This document shows positions 45,672 to 58,000 of a DNA stretch of 64,000 bases, in pieces. Within the stretch, counting starts at the first letter, position 1, and every line of letters starts with the position of its first letter. Position numbers and translations under genes: made by a program. Source of the stretch: Deltaproteobacteria bacterium (lineage in GTDB: Bacteria; Myxococcota_A; UBA9042); assembly GCA_020632665.1 (NCBI GenBank), contig JACKFC010000013.1:73677-137676 (forward strand). The letters run 5' to 3'. Under the pieces are notes generated by a model. The model was given only the letters and a program-made list of their open reading frames with translations. It had not been told where the DNA came from and ran no database searches.

Positions 45672-46715
45672 ATGTCTGCTCATGTCCCAGCCGAGCTACC
45701 ACCGGTGACGGTGGTCGTCGTGACCTACAACGAGGCCGACAATATCGCCGATTGCCTCGGCTCGCTGCTCGCGCTGCGCTATCCGACCGAAAAGCTCGAC
45801 ATCCTGGTCGTCGACGGCGCCTCCTCCGACGCCACCGCCCGCATCGTCGAGGAGATCGCCGGCCGCCATCCGCACGTCCGCCTGCTCGACAACCCCGGCC
45901 GGACCATCGCCTCGAACCGCAACGTCGGCGTGCGGGCCGCCCGCCACGGCCTGCTCGCCTTCACCGACGCCGATTGCCGCGTCCCGCCGGATTGGCTGCG
46001 CACCCTCACCGACGCCTACCGCAAGCTGCGCGTCGCACAGCCGGCGCTGGTCGCCGTCGGCGGCGGCAACGTCCCGCCGGCCGGCGAGCGCAGCGACTTC
46101 CTCGACGCGCTCGGCCTGACGCTCGACACCTTCCTCGGCAGCCTCGGCTCGGTGCAGGGGCGCCGGCCCACCCAGCCCGTCGTGGTGCCCAGCCTCGCCT
46201 GCCTCAACGTCCTCTACGACCGCGACGCCGTCCGCGACGCCGGTGGCTTCGACGTCGGCATGGCGAATATGGGTGAGGACGCCGAGCTCAACCACCGGCT
46301 CGGGCTCCGCGGCGGCGTCCTGATGTTCGTCCCTGGCGCCGACGTCGCCCACCGCCTGCGCGGCACGCCCTCGGCTTGGTTCGCCAATATGGTCGGCTAC
46401 GGCCGCGGCCGGGTCCGCCTATTCCGCAAGCACCGCGCCCTGCTCACACCCACCTACGCCCTGCCGCTCGGCTTTCTCGCCGCGTTCGCGGTGGTGCCGC
46501 TCGCCCCGCTGGTCGGCCCCTGGGCGCTGCTGCCGCTGACCTATGTCCCGGCGCTCGCCGCCTACTCCGGCTGGCTGGCCGTGCGCGCCGGGCGGCCGGC
46601 GCTGGCCGGGCGCGTCTTCCTGGCGTTCGCGCTGACCCATTGGGGCTACGCCCTCGGCATGGCGGCCGAGCTGCTCGCAGGTGGCGCGCAGGCGGCCGTC
46701 GCGGAGCCGGCATGA
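45672..46715 (+). CDS. Family 2 glycosyltransferase, membrane-associated
   Basis: 347 residues. GT-A fold motifs: VTVVVVTYNEADNIADCLGSL, ILVVDGASSDATARI, NVGVRAARHGLLAFTDADCRVPPDW (DxD-like metal site) and MGEDAELNHRLGLRGG. The C-terminus has hydrophobic segments (ALPLGFLAAFAVVPLAPLVG, WALLPLTYVPALAAYSGWLA). It transfers a sugar to a lipid-linked or surface glycan; the donor is not evident. It starts 44 bases after envC, and the next gene overlaps by four bases. Confidence 0.94.
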   Translation: MSAHVPAELPPVTVVVVTYNEADNIADCLGSLLALRYPTEKLDILVVDGASSDATARIVEEIAGRHPHVRLLDNPGRTIASNRNVGVRAARHGLLAFTDADCRVPPDWLRTLTDAYRKLRVAQPALVAVGGGNVPPAGERSDFLDALGLTLDTFLGSLGSVQGRRPTQPVVVPSLACLNVLYDRDAVRDAGGFDVGMANMGEDAELNHRLGLRGGVLMFVPGADVAHRLRGTPSAWFANMVGYGRGRVRLFRKHRALLTPTYALPLGFLAAFAVVPLAPLVGPWALLPLTYVPALAAYSGWLAVRAGRPALAGRVFLAFALTHWGYALGMAAELLAGGAQAAVAEPA

Positions 46716-47881
46716 AGCGGCGCGTCACCATCGTCGGCTCGTACGGCACCGGCAACGTCGGCGACGACGCGATCTTGCTCGCCATGCTCGAGCTCTTCGA
46801 CCCGGCGCGCTGGGAGCGCACCGTGCTCACCGCCGACGCCGCGGGCAGCCTCGCCCTCGGCGCCGACCGGGTCGTCGGGCAGCACCTGAGCGCCGGGGTC
46901 TCGCTGCAGATCGCCCGGGAATTCGACTTCCTCGGCATCGCCAAGGCCGTCGCCCGGACCGACCTGCTGGTCATCGGCGGCGGCGCCTTGCTGCACGACC
47001 TCCGCCCCTACAACCTGCCGTATTTCTTCTCCCTGCACGGCTTGGCCAAGGCCGCAGGGGCACAGGTCGCCTACCTCTGCCTCGGCGCCGGCCCGCTGCG
47101 CACCCCGGTCGGCAAGGCCCTGGTCCGCCGGGTCATGCCGAGCGCTGCCTGCATCACGCTGCGGGACGCCGAGGGTGCGCAGCTTCTCCGCAGCGTGGGC
47201 CTGCGCGGAACCGGACGCGGCGCCGAGTGCGTCGAGGCCGCCGATGCCGTCTTCGCGCTGCGTTCGCGGCTGCCGGCGATCTTGCAAACCGGCGCGCAGC
47301 AGCTCGAAGGCAGCCCGGCGCTTCCGGAGCGCTACGTCGCCGCGACGGTCTGCGGCTGGTGGCGGTCGGACGATTATTGGCGCCGGCAACAGGTCGACCT
47401 CGACGGGCCGATGGCGGCCATGGCCCGCCTCTACGACCACGTCGTCGAGCGCACCGGCCTGGACGTGGTCCTGGTCCCCACCGTCGAGCCGCACGACCGC
47501 GAGGTGCTCGCGCCGATCCGCGCCAAGATGCGGCACGGCGAACGGCTGCACGCCGCAGCACCGGGCTACGGACCACAGGGCGCCATCGCCCTGGTCGCCG
47601 GCGCCGAATTCGTCGTCGGCATGCGCCTGCACTCGATGATCTTCGCGACCCTCACCGGCCGGCCCTTCTTCGCCCTGAGCTACGATCCGAAGGTCGACCA
47701 CTTCCTGCGCATGGTCGGCAGCCGCCACGGCGTCTCGCTCGAGATCCTGCTCGCCGGCGGCGCCGAGGCCGCGTTCGACGAATTCCACGCCGCCCTGACG
47801 CCCTTGGCGGCGCAGATGGCGGCCCGCGCCGACGCCTTCGAGGCCCGGGTGCGGCAGACCGCCGCGGTCGTGACCGCATGA
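46712..47881 (+). CDS. csaB: Polysaccharide pyruvyl transferase (CsaB-like)
   Basis: 389 residues, ATGA overlap with the glycosyltransferase. It opens with VTIVGSYGTGNVGDDAILLAML, matching the CsaB pattern GYYGFGNxGDEAIL, then DLLVIGGGALLHDL, AYLCLGAGPL and C-terminal GMRLHSMIFATLTGRPFFALSYDPK. CsaB-type enzymes add ketal-linked pyruvate from phosphoenolpyruvate to a surface polysaccharide, giving it charge and, in Gram-positives, a docking site for S-layer proteins. Here it probably modifies the glycan made by its neighbours. The symbol is by family resemblance. Confidence 0.9.
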   Translation: MKRRVTIVGSYGTGNVGDDAILLAMLELFDPARWERTVLTADAAGSLALGADRVVGQHLSAGVSLQIAREFDFLGIAKAVARTDLLVIGGGALLHDLRPYNLPYFFSLHGLAKAAGAQVAYLCLGAGPLRTPVGKALVRRVMPSAACITLRDAEGAQLLRSVGLRGTGRGAECVEAADAVFALRSRLPAILQTGAQQLEGSPALPERYVAATVCGWWRSDDYWRRQQVDLDGPMAAMARLYDHVVERTGLDVVLVPTVEPHDREVLAPIRAKMRHGERLHAAAPGYGPQGAIALVAGAEFVVGMRLHSMIFATLTGRPFFALSYDPKVDHFLRMVGSRHGVSLEILLAGGAEAAFDEFHAALTPLAAQMAARADAFEARVRQTAAVVTA

Positions 47882-48870
47882 GCGGCGCAGAAAGCCGCGC
47901 CGGCCGTGGGCGCTGGCTCTCCCGTCTGCTGCTGGCGGTCGGCGTCGCGATCTTGGTCGCCCTCATCGTGCGCAGCGGGCCCGCGCGGCTGCTCGACCTG
48001 GCAGCCCGCGCCGACAAGACGCTCTGGCTCGGCGGCGTGGCCTTCTACATCGGCTCGATGGTGCTGCGCGCGCTCAAATGGCACCGGCTCTTGGGCGTGG
48101 TCCGGCCGGTCTCGCTGTCGCGCACCGTCGGCGTCTTCCTGGTCAACGCCGTCGCCGGCAACCTCACGCCCTTTCGCTCCGGCGAGGCCGTCGGTCCGGT
48201 GCTCTTTCAGCGCCACCTCGGCGTGCCGCTCGGCGACGGCTTCTCGGTCATCGTGGTCGACCGCGTCCTCGAATTGCTGGCGATGCTGGTCTACCTGGCG
48301 GCGGCCTTCCTCTACCTCGACACCCACCTGACGCTGGAGCCGCTCTTCCGCGCGGCGGTCTTCGTCGCCGTCGCCGGGACGCTCGTGATCACCGCCGGGC
48401 TCCTGGCCGTCCTCGCCTGGGAAGCGCCGGGCCGATGGCTGGTCCAGGCGATCAGCCGCATCCCTGCGCTGCAGCGCCGGGCGCCCGCCATCCGCGCCGA
48501 GCTCGAGCGCTTCTACGCCTTTCGTCGGCGGCCCGGCGTCTTCGGCGCCTTGCCCGTGCTCGCAGGACTGACGCTGGCGAGCTGGGCGGTGCAGTTCGGC
48601 GCGCTGTGGTGCGTCGCGGCGTCGATGACCGACGTCGGCTACCTCGCCACCGCGGCCGGGCAGTCGATCTCGATCCCCGCCTCGCTGCTGAGCTTCATCC
48701 CCGCCGGTATCGGCGTCGGCGCCGCCAGCTTCCAATACGTGATGGAGCTGCTCGGCTACGCCCCCGACCCGATGGTCGGCGCGGCCTTGCTCGGCAAGGT
48801 GCTCTTCCTCGGCCTGATCATCGCGCTCGGCTGGGTCGGCAGCGCGATCCTCGACCGCCCGCAGCGCTGA
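47878..48870 (+). CDS. Lysylphosphatidylglycerol synthase TM-domain/flippase-like membrane protein
   Basis: 330 residues, overlapping the pyruvyltransferase by four bases. It belongs to the UPF0104/LPG-synthase transmembrane superfamily: LLLAVGVAILVALIV, FYIGSMVLRALKWHRLL, NAVAGNLTPFRSGEAVGPVLFQ, VVDRVLELLAMLVYL and IPASLLSFIPAGIGVGAASFQYVM. These proteins are thought to move lipid-linked substrates across the membrane; it lacks the catalytic aminoacyl domain. As the last gene of the glycan set it may flip the product of the GT2/CsaB pair (inference). Confidence 0.92.
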   Translation: MSGAESRAGRGRWLSRLLLAVGVAILVALIVRSGPARLLDLAARADKTLWLGGVAFYIGSMVLRALKWHRLLGVVRPVSLSRTVGVFLVNAVAGNLTPFRSGEAVGPVLFQRHLGVPLGDGFSVIVVDRVLELLAMLVYLAAAFLYLDTHLTLEPLFRAAVFVAVAGTLVITAGLLAVLAWEAPGRWLVQAISRIPALQRRAPAIRAELERFYAFRRRPGVFGALPVLAGLTLASWAVQFGALWCVAASMTDVGYLATAAGQSISIPASLLSFIPAGIGVGAASFQYVMELLGYAPDPMVGAALLGKVLFLGLIIALGWVGSAILDRPQR

Positions 48871-48935
48871 TGCTCGGCACGGACGCCTTCCGGCCCCGGC
48901 TTGTTGTGTATCTTGGCGAGACATAAAGACAAGTG

Positions 48936-48963
48936 TTGACGCCCACCAGCCGAGGACTGTAGT
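48936..48963 (+). promoter_or_regulatory. Candidate promoter of the giant cysteine-rich operon
   Basis: TTGACG (48936-48941) and TGTAGT (48958-48963) are 16 bases apart; TAGTTT at 48960-48965 is an alternative with 18. Transcription would start near 48970, about 38 bases before GTG 49008. The region is less G+C-rich than its surroundings. Confidence 0.45.
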
Positions 48964-49007
48964 TTGAGGTCGAAGTTCGGCCCCCCGCCCTCAGCCCCAG
49001 GAAAGCC

Positions 49008-52000
49008 GTGCAACGACGCATTCGTCAGCCCCTGCGCGTCGGTAGACCGCGACTGCACGTCATCGGCTTCGCCGCCGCGTTGCTGCTCTCGCTCGGGGCT
49101 CCGAGCGTTGCCCTCGCGACGTGCGGCAACAGCGGCACCATGTGCTGCCAGGGCAACAAGCGGATGACCTGCTCGGACGGCGCGGCGACGGGCGTCTTCG
49201 ACACCTGCGGCGGCTCCGACATCTGCCTCTCCACAACCACGGGCGTGCCGGAGTGCTCACCCGTCGCCGTGGCGTCGTACTTCGGCTACTACAACGCCGT
49301 GCCCTATTGCTCGGGCTCCTGCCGCGTCGGCTGCGTCGGCGGCTGGTGCCACGGCGATTGCCCAGCGGGAACGGTCTGCAACGACGGCACCTGTGAGACG
49401 TCCAAATGCGGAACGCTCTACCAATGGCACAACGCGGCCGAGGGCGACACGAACACCAACCCCATCGGCACCGTCGCGCCGGCCGACGGCTTGCGGTCGA
49501 TCTGCAGCTCGTCGGTCGGCTGGGGCATCGGCGTGCGCAACGACGGCTCGCTGACCTGGTGGGGCAACGGCGACTACTACACCGGCGGCCCCGGCTCGTA
49601 TTCCGGCGTCTTCAACGCGGGCCTGAACAACATCAAGGATGCCGTGCAGGTCGCCTGCATGCGCTATTCGGTGATGGTGCTGCGCAAGACCGGAACCATC
49701 GCCTACTACGGTCAAGCGACGAACAACGAGCAAGGCGTCACCTACCCCACGGGGATGCCCGCCTATTCGAATATCGTCGCCATCGCCGCGGCAGACTACG
49801 CCGGCGCGGTCCTCGACAAAGACGGCAAGGTCTCGATCTTCGGTCACGAGAAAAACAATATCTACGCAGCCTTGAAGGATAAGACCGGCTATCAGGCGAT
49901 CGGCGGCGGCGGCGGCGGCTTCGTCGGCATCAAGGCGGACGGCACCGTCACCTTCGCCTCCGGCGACAAGCACGGCAACGCCCACGCCGCGCCGACCGGG
50001 CTGACCAACGTCGTCCAGGCCACCCTCGGTGCCAGCGGCCAAGGCATCGCGTTGCAGGCCGACGGCACGGTCGTCGTCTTCGGCAATGGGCCCACCGCGC
50101 CGACCGACCTGAAGAAGGCTGTCGCGGTCGCCGCAGAGACCTCCAATCAGTTCAACCCCAAGTTCTTCGCCCTGCAGGTCGACGGCAAGCTCCGCGTCTG
50201 GGGCGGCTACGGCACGCTGCCCGACATCGTCAACCCGTTGACCAATATCCATTTCGTCGACCCGCACGGTCGCGCCGCGCTCGGCTGCCCGGACTCGAAC
50301 TGCGGTGCCGTCTCGCAGCTCGGCTGTTGCGACGGCGACAAGGTCTACCGCTGCAGCGGCGGCAAGCTGGTCTCCGAGGGCTGCGCCGCCGGCAAATGCG
50401 GCTGGAATACCACCGGTGGCGCCACCACCTGCGACACCAACGGCGGCGCCGTCGAGGGCAACTATCACCTGAAGTCCTGCATCTGCGTGCCCAACTGCGA
50501 AGGCAAGCAATGCGGCTCGGACGGCTGCGGCGGCACCTGCGAAAAGGGCGGCTGCGACGACGGCAACGGTTGCACCGCCGACGACAAGTGCAACGGCGAG
50601 AATTGCGTCGGCACGACGAGCGATACCTGCGACGACAACAACCCCTGCACCGACGACAGCTGCACCAACGAGGCCGGCAAGGCCGTGTGCAAGAACGTCG
50701 CCAAAGCCGGCCCCTGCGACGACGGCGACCCCTGCCAGACCGGCGACGCCTGCGATCAAGGCACGTGCAAGCCCGGGACCAAGCAGCTCGACTGCGACGA
50801 CGCCGACCCTTGTACCGATGACAGCTGTGAGGCCGGCAAGGGCTGCAAGCACGTCGACAACGTCGCCTCCTGCAACGATGGCGACGCCTGCACCGTCGTC
50901 GACACCTGCGAGAACGGAAAATGCGGCGCGCAGCCGGGCGAGGCCTGCGCGTCGACCGAAACCAGCGACCTGACGCTGAAATGTGACGCCGGCACGATCA
51001 CCAAAATCACCTGGGCCGACTACGGCATCGCGACCGGCACCTGCCCCAACTTCAGCTTCTACGGTTGCGCCTGCTCGTTGCCGAAATTCTGCAGCCAGGG
51101 CGCGGCGGCGTGGATCCACAGCCAATGCGTCGGCAAGGCGAGCTGCACGCTGAGCAATCCGCACGTCGCGCTCGGCGATCCCTGCGTCGGCAAGGCGAAG
51201 GTGCTCGCCGTCAAATTCGAGTGCGACAACAAGGACGTCAACAATATCAAGGACTGCGACGACGCCAACCCGTGCACCGACGACAGCTGCGATCCCAAAT
51301 CCGGCTGCCAGAACGTCAACAGCACCAAGGCCTGCGACGACGGCAGCACCTGCACCGAGAGCTCGACCTGCAAGGACGGCCAATGCGTCGGCAGCGGGCT
51401 GGACTGCGACGACGGCAACCCCTGCACCATCGACAACTGCAGCAGCCCGACCGAGTGCGCCCCGAAGGTCAACGTCGCGGACGGCACCAAATGCAGCGAC
51501 GGCAACAAATGCCACACGACGGGAAGCTGCAGCACCGGGGCGTGCACCGGCCTGAACGACGTGACCTGCGACGACGGCAACCTCTGCACCGACGATAGCT
51601 GCGACGCCAAGACCGGCTGCGTCTTCACCGCCAACACCGCGAAATGCAGCGACGGCGATGCCTGCACCGAAGGCGACGTCTGCGCTGCGAAAGCCTGCAA
51701 AGCCGGCTCGGCCTTGGTCTGCGACGACGGCGACGCCTGCACGTCCGATAGCTGCGACAAGGGCAAGGGCTGCGTCTATCCGTTCAACACCGCGAGCTGC
51801 GACGATGGCAACACATGCACGCTGAACGACGCCTGCAGCAGCGGCAAATGCATCGGCGAGCCCAAGACCTGCGAAGACGGCAACGTCTGCACCGCCGACA
51901 ACTGCAACCCGCAGCTCGACTGCCAGCACGCGCTGCGCAACGTCGCCTGCGAGGACGGCGATACCTGCACCAAGGGCGACAGCTGCCAGGGCGGCGTCTG

Positions 52001-55000
52001 CAAGGCCGGCGTCGCGCCGCCCTGCAACGACGGCAACGCCTGCACCGACGATGGCTGCGACCCCAAGACCGGCTGCACCTACACGCCGAACGCCGCGCCC
52101 TGCAACGACAAGAACCCCTGCACCGTGGGCGACGTCTGCAGCGCGGCGGCGTGCACGCCCGGCAGCGGCAAGGCGAACTGCAACGACCTCGACCCGTGCA
52201 CCAACGATTCCTGCAACAGCACGGTGGGTTGCGTCCACCTCGCCAATACCTTGCCGTGCGACGACGGCAATAGCTGCACCTCGCCCGATATCTGCAAGGG
52301 CGGATCGTGCGTCGGCAACCCGAAGGGCTGCGACGACGGCAACCCGTGTACCGACGACAGCTGCCTCGGCGGCAAGGGCTGTGTGTCGACGCCCAAGACC
52401 GGCGCGAGCTGCGACGACGGCAAGAAGTGCACCACCGACGACGCTTGCAAGGACGGCGTCTGCCAGGGCAACGCCAGCGCCGCCTGCGACGACGGCGACC
52501 CGTGCACGCAGGACTATTGCTTCGAGTCGATCAGCGGCGGCTGCTACCACAACCCCTTCCCGGCCGACGGCCAGGGCTGCGATGACGGCAACCCCTGCAC
52601 CGTCGAGGGCAAATGCGTCGGCGGCAAATGCCAGAGCAAGGCCGCGTGCCTCACCGGTGGGTGCAGCGTCGTGCTCGGCAAGCCCTTCTGCGGCTGTGGC
52701 GACAATCAGGTGCAGCGTCCCTCGGGCGCGTTCCTCTACTGCTGCAACAAGACCTGTGCGGCGGACTCGGTCTGCGGCGACGACGGCTGCGGCGGGACCT
52801 GCGGCACCGGCTGCACCTCCGACGAATATTGCACCGACGACCGCACCGCCTGCCTGCCCAAGCTCGCTTGCTACGGCAAGGCGCCGGTCGATGTCGGCTG
52901 CTGCGACGGCCGCACCGTGCGCAGCTGCTCTGCACCGTCGTCGCTGACCACCGAAGATTGCAGCAAGGCCGGCGCTTTCTGCGGCTGGGACGCCGCCAAG
53001 GGCCGCTACGGCTGCACCTCGACCGGCCTGCCGGCGCCCGACGCCGCCAAGCACCCCTTCGCCTGCCCGAAGGCCGACGCCTGCGTCCCCGATTGCAAGG
53101 GCCGGACCTGCGGCCCCGACGGCTGCGGCGGCAGCTGCGGCACCTGCGCCGGCGAGGGTGAATATTGCGCCACCACGACCGGCACCTGCGCCAAGCCCTG
53201 CGGCGGCGTCTACCCGCTGCACGGCTGCGTGGTGCAGCAATCGACCATCGACGTGATCACCTACTGCCCGGCGGCCGATTCGCCTGCCGGCGCGGCGACC
53301 CAGGTCCAATGCGGCCAGGGCGTCAAGGCCGGCTGGAGCGCGAGCGAGAAGCGCTTCGTCTGTGGCGGCAAGGACACGCCACCGAGCGGCACCTCGGCGG
53401 AGTGCGCGCAGGCCTGCACCTGCGGCGTCGGCGTGACGGCGGCGAACTGCGGCACCCTGCAATGCGGCGTGACCTGCGGCACCTGCGAGAGCGGCAGCAG
53501 CTGCGTCGACTACCACTGCTGCAAGCCGGATTGCGAAGGCCGCGAATGCGGCGACGACGGCTGCGGCGGCAGCTGCGGCAGCTGCAAGGGCAGCGAGACC
53601 TGCCTCGCCGCCGGCGTCTGCTCGGACGTCGACTGCGGCGGCGTCGACCACGACGGCACCTGCGACGGCAACGTGGTGAAGTTCTGCGGTCCGTGGGGCC
53701 AGGTGCAGCACGATTGCGGCGGCGCGGGCCTGAGCTGCGGCACCTTGCCCGGCAGCACGAAGAAGGGCTGCCTGACCACCGCGCCGACCACCTGCGCGGC
53801 GGATGGCTGCACCGCTGCCGCGGGCGCGAGCTGCAGCTGCGCCGCCGATTGCGTCGAGAAGGGCAACTGCTGCGCCAACTTCGATTGGACCTGCGGCGCG
53901 AAGGCGTCCGGCAGCTGCGGCGACGGCGTCTGCCGCCCCGAGGCGGGTGAGAGCTGCGAGACCTGCGCCGGCGACTGCGGCGCCTGCCAGACGCTGGTCG
54001 CCGATAAGCACGTCCTGCCTTATCCGCTGATCTTGCGCGACGCGAAGACGCCGGCGGCCTCGGCGGTGCCGGGCGTCGGCCCGCTCGACGACGTGCGCCC
54101 CTCGCCGCCGCCGTTGCTGCGCGATGGCCTGCTGGCGCACGTGCTGCAGCGCGGCGTGGCCGAGGGTTCGCCGCGTACGGGCGTGTTCGAGACCGCGTTC
54201 GACCTCGACGGCAAGGTCGTCGACGTCGCCAAGGGCAAGGGCGGCGCGGCGATCGCTACGCAGCAGGATGGCAAGCCGCTCGGCGGCGGCCTCTCCATTC
54301 GCCCGAGCCGGTTGCTGAACGGGGCGGCGAGCTTCGCCGAGCACAGCCGCGGCGGCTTCACGGTCGCCGGTTGGGTCCGCACCCCGAAGGCCGGGCGCAA
54401 ATACGCGATGGCGCTCGGCGCCGCGTACGGCATCCGCAAACCTGACGTGACCAACTCGTTCGGGCCGCCGGATCGCGAGGCGTGCGGCGTGGCGCGACCC
54501 GGCGATACGAACGTGCAGATCAGCTGCGGGCCCGGAAAATCGCGCATCGCGAGCATCCAGGTGTATTGGGGCCATACGGCCGAGCCGGTGTGGCCGGCGC
54601 CGGCGGGCATGGACGCCTGCGCCTACGCCGACACGTTGCCGCGCACCTACGCCTGCGGCGGTGACGTCAGCGCCGCTTTCGCCTCGGTCATCGGCAAGAC
54701 CAGCGCCACCATCGATCCGTGGGCGAAGCTGCTCGACCCGTGCGTCGAGAAGGGCACCAAGGCGGTGAAGTCGTCCTTGGTCGTGCGGGCCATCTGCCGG
54801 CCCTACGAGCGACCGGCGGAGCTCAGCCTCTCGGTCGACGAGGACGCGGCCGGAGGGCGGCTGCGCTTGGTCCGGCGCGAGGGCGATACGTTGCTCGCTT
54901 CGGATGAAGCGCTGCCAGCCGACGCCTGGGTCCACGTGGCGGTCGCGTTCGAGCCGCTGACCTCGAATGATCCGTGGGATCTCAGCACCGGCCGGCTCGG

Positions 55001-58000
55001 CCTCTACATCGACGGCACGCTGCGCAAGGAGCGGTTCGTGACGATGATGGCCAGCTACCAATGGGTCTGGGGAGCGGGGCGGCATCCGCGCGACTCGAGC
55101 GTCGGCGGTGGGATCTCCTCCTGGCCGAATTTCCTCAAGAAGGACGTGCTCGCGCCGTTGGCCGATACCTGGCAGCCGCTGGTCCGGCTCGGCGCCATCG
55201 CCGACTTCGACGACCTCTTCCACTACGACCGCGCCCTCTCGGCGGCCGAGCTGCGCACCCTGCAGGCGGGACCGAGCTCCGGCTTGCTCCGCGTCTGGCC
55301 GGCGCAGACCGCGAGGGTCGTCGCGCAGCAGAGCCTGTGGACGCTCGGCGGCAAGGTCGCGGCGGTGCCGGTGACGCTGCCGGACCTGCAGCAGCGCCGC
55401 GCCGACGGCAAGGCGGGACCGCTGCGCGCGAGCTTCGACGCCATCGCGCCGGCCACGGGCGCGACGACCCGCATGCCGGCCGACGGCGTCGACCTCGATG
55501 GGCTCGATCGCTGGACCTTGGCCGCGTGGCTGAGCCCACGGAAGGTCGGCGCCGGCACCACGCTCCTGGCGCTGCAGGACGACGGCAACGATCGCTTGGC
55601 GGTGCGGCTGCACGCCGGCTGCGGCGGGCGCGCGCTCGAGGTCGTCTTCCCCGATGGCAGCAGCCTGCAGCAGACCGATTGCAGCCACCTGCTGAGCAAA
55701 GATCGCTTCTCGTTCGTCTCGGTGGTGCAAGACGCTACGGGCCGACGGATCGCCGTCGACGGGGCGACGACCAGCGGCAGCGGCAAGGGCGCGCTCTTCG
55801 CCGCGGGCGGCAAGGCGCGGCGCGTGCTGACGCTGACCGATTCCGCCGCCCTCGGCTGGGCCGCGCTGTACCGGCGCGCGCTGACGGCCGACGACGAGCA
55901 GGCGCAGCGCGGCCAGGGCCCGGTGGTCTGGCTCGACGGCGCCGTGTTGCAGACCTACGAGGGCCGCACCGGCGTGCCGCGTGACCTCGCGGCCTTCCAC
56001 AACGAGGCGAGCGACGGCGCCACCGATCACGTCAGCGCGTACCTCGGCGCCAGCAAGGCGTCCGGCGCCGCGGCCAACTTCGCCACCAACAAGGGCTACG
56101 TGCAGATCCCTGCGCGCGGCCGCCTGCAGCCCCAACTCGCCGGCGCGACGCGCCACTTCAGCGTGATGCAGACGCTGCTCTTCGACGCCACCACCGGCAC
56201 CGAGCCGAAGGGCGCGGCGCGCCCCCTCGCCCAGCTCGTCGCCGGCGGTAAGGGCGCCGCCCAGGCCTGGTTGCGCTGCGAATCGGCCGATGGCTCCAAG
56301 GCCAACGGCTTCGCCCACGCGGTGGCCTGCAGGCTCTTCACCGCGCGGCGCGACGCGACCGGCAGCGCGAGCGTCCACGCCAGCCCGACCTTCACCGTCA
56401 ACGTGAAGGCGTGGCCGGTGAGCGTGCGCGTCGCCGTCTCGATCTCGTCGTCGCCGCGGGCCACGATCGCCGCGCTGCCCGCCACCAGCGCCGCCGCCGC
56501 GGTCGCGCTCGGGACCGAACTCGTGCTCGGTGGCGACAGCGTCGCGCTGCCACTGACGGCGGCGACGGCACCGACGCCGGCGCTCTCGACCACCGGGGCA
56601 GACGCGCTCTACGTCCCCGGTCGCCTGGACGGGACCGGCGGCACCACCGCCTCGGTCGGTTTCGCCGCGATCTCGGACGTGCGCGTCTACGCACGCGCGC
56701 TCGACGAAGCGGAGCTCGGCCTCGGCGCGACGCCGGGCTGCGCCAACCTCGGCTGCGACAAGAACCTGCGCACCTGCGGCGCCGGGACGATCGCCAGCGG
56801 CACGAGCGGGCTGGTCGGCACGAGCGTCGCCATGTGCGGGGCCTGCCAGGCCGACGCCTACGAGCTGCTCGATCAATGCCGCCCGAAGGTCGAGATGGAC
56901 CGCGCCTGCCAGTCCGACGCCGAATGCCTCACCGGCCGCTGCAACAACGCCAGCGACGGCCACGGCGAGGGCGTCTGCGTGATGAAGGCGAGCGAGGCGG
57001 AGGCGTGCAAGGCCGTGTGCCTCACGCTGGGTCGAACCTGCTACGTCGACGAGAAGAAGGGCGACGCGCAATGCTACGTCTGCGAGAAGTATTTCGGCGG
57101 CATCCCCAACGCGGGCATCCAAATCCCGGAGATGCAGGACGGCGTCGGCCGCTGCAAATGGAACCCGCAGATCCCGGCCAACGAGCCGTGCGAGGTCGGC
57201 TACGGCTGCTTGTCCGGCCTCTGCATCGAGCGGGTCACGCCGGTCTACGACGTGACGGCGAACGTCTCCATCGGCGACGGGCGCTACAAGCGCGCGACCG
57301 CCAATTTCGGCGCAAACGTACCGCAGAAAACCTGGCTACCCTCGGGACCGACCGAGGTCTGCAACGGCAAGGGCTGCGCGAAGGCGAAGAAGAGCAGCGC
57401 GACGCTGAAGGTCTGCGCCGCGCCGACGATGCTGGCCTGCGATTCGCTGAATCGGCAGCAGAGCCTGGTCACCGGCAAGCGCTGGGACGGCGAAACGGTG
57501 AGCGGTTACCGCTGCGACGGCTGCCAGAGCATCGCCTATTCGGGCCAGAACCTGTACCGCGAGTCGTACCGGCTGCTCGAGCCGCGCGCCTGCGCGACGA
57601 TGTACGACAACTGGTTCGACCTGCAGGAGAAGGACGCCCGCGGCCGCACCGGCGTCAAGATCAACAACCAATTCTACGTCTCGGAGTGGCCGGCCAACCA
57701 GACGCCGAAGCAGGCGGCGCATTACGAGACCGGTCTCAACAACGTCAGCGAGCCCTCGCCCGCCGCGAAGGGCGATATCCTCGACCAGCCGGCGACCGAG
57801 GCGATCGTGCGCCGGCTGATCCTGAAGGACCCGGATACGACCAAGCCGCTGCAGCCGGCGCAGGTCTCGGCGATCTCGGCGGCGGGCGTCGGCGTCGACC
57901 TGCTCGGTTGGGAATTCCGCAGCCCGGCGCAGGACTACGCCACCCGGAAGATGACCAGCGGCAACCCGAAGTCCAAGGGGGCCGGCACCTTCAGCAGCCA

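Noticed and set aside
50500..52660. Regular DNA repeats that look CRISPR-like at first
   Set aside because: The units are coding, vary in length and sequence, and track the CDDGNPCT protein repeat. There are no constant repeats with unique spacers.
49257..57122. Very long open frame on the minus strand opposite the giant gene
   Set aside because: It mirrors the codon bias of the plus-strand gene. Its Val/Ala/Gly/Arg-rich sequence has no domains or signal peptide, and the plus frame has clear motifs.
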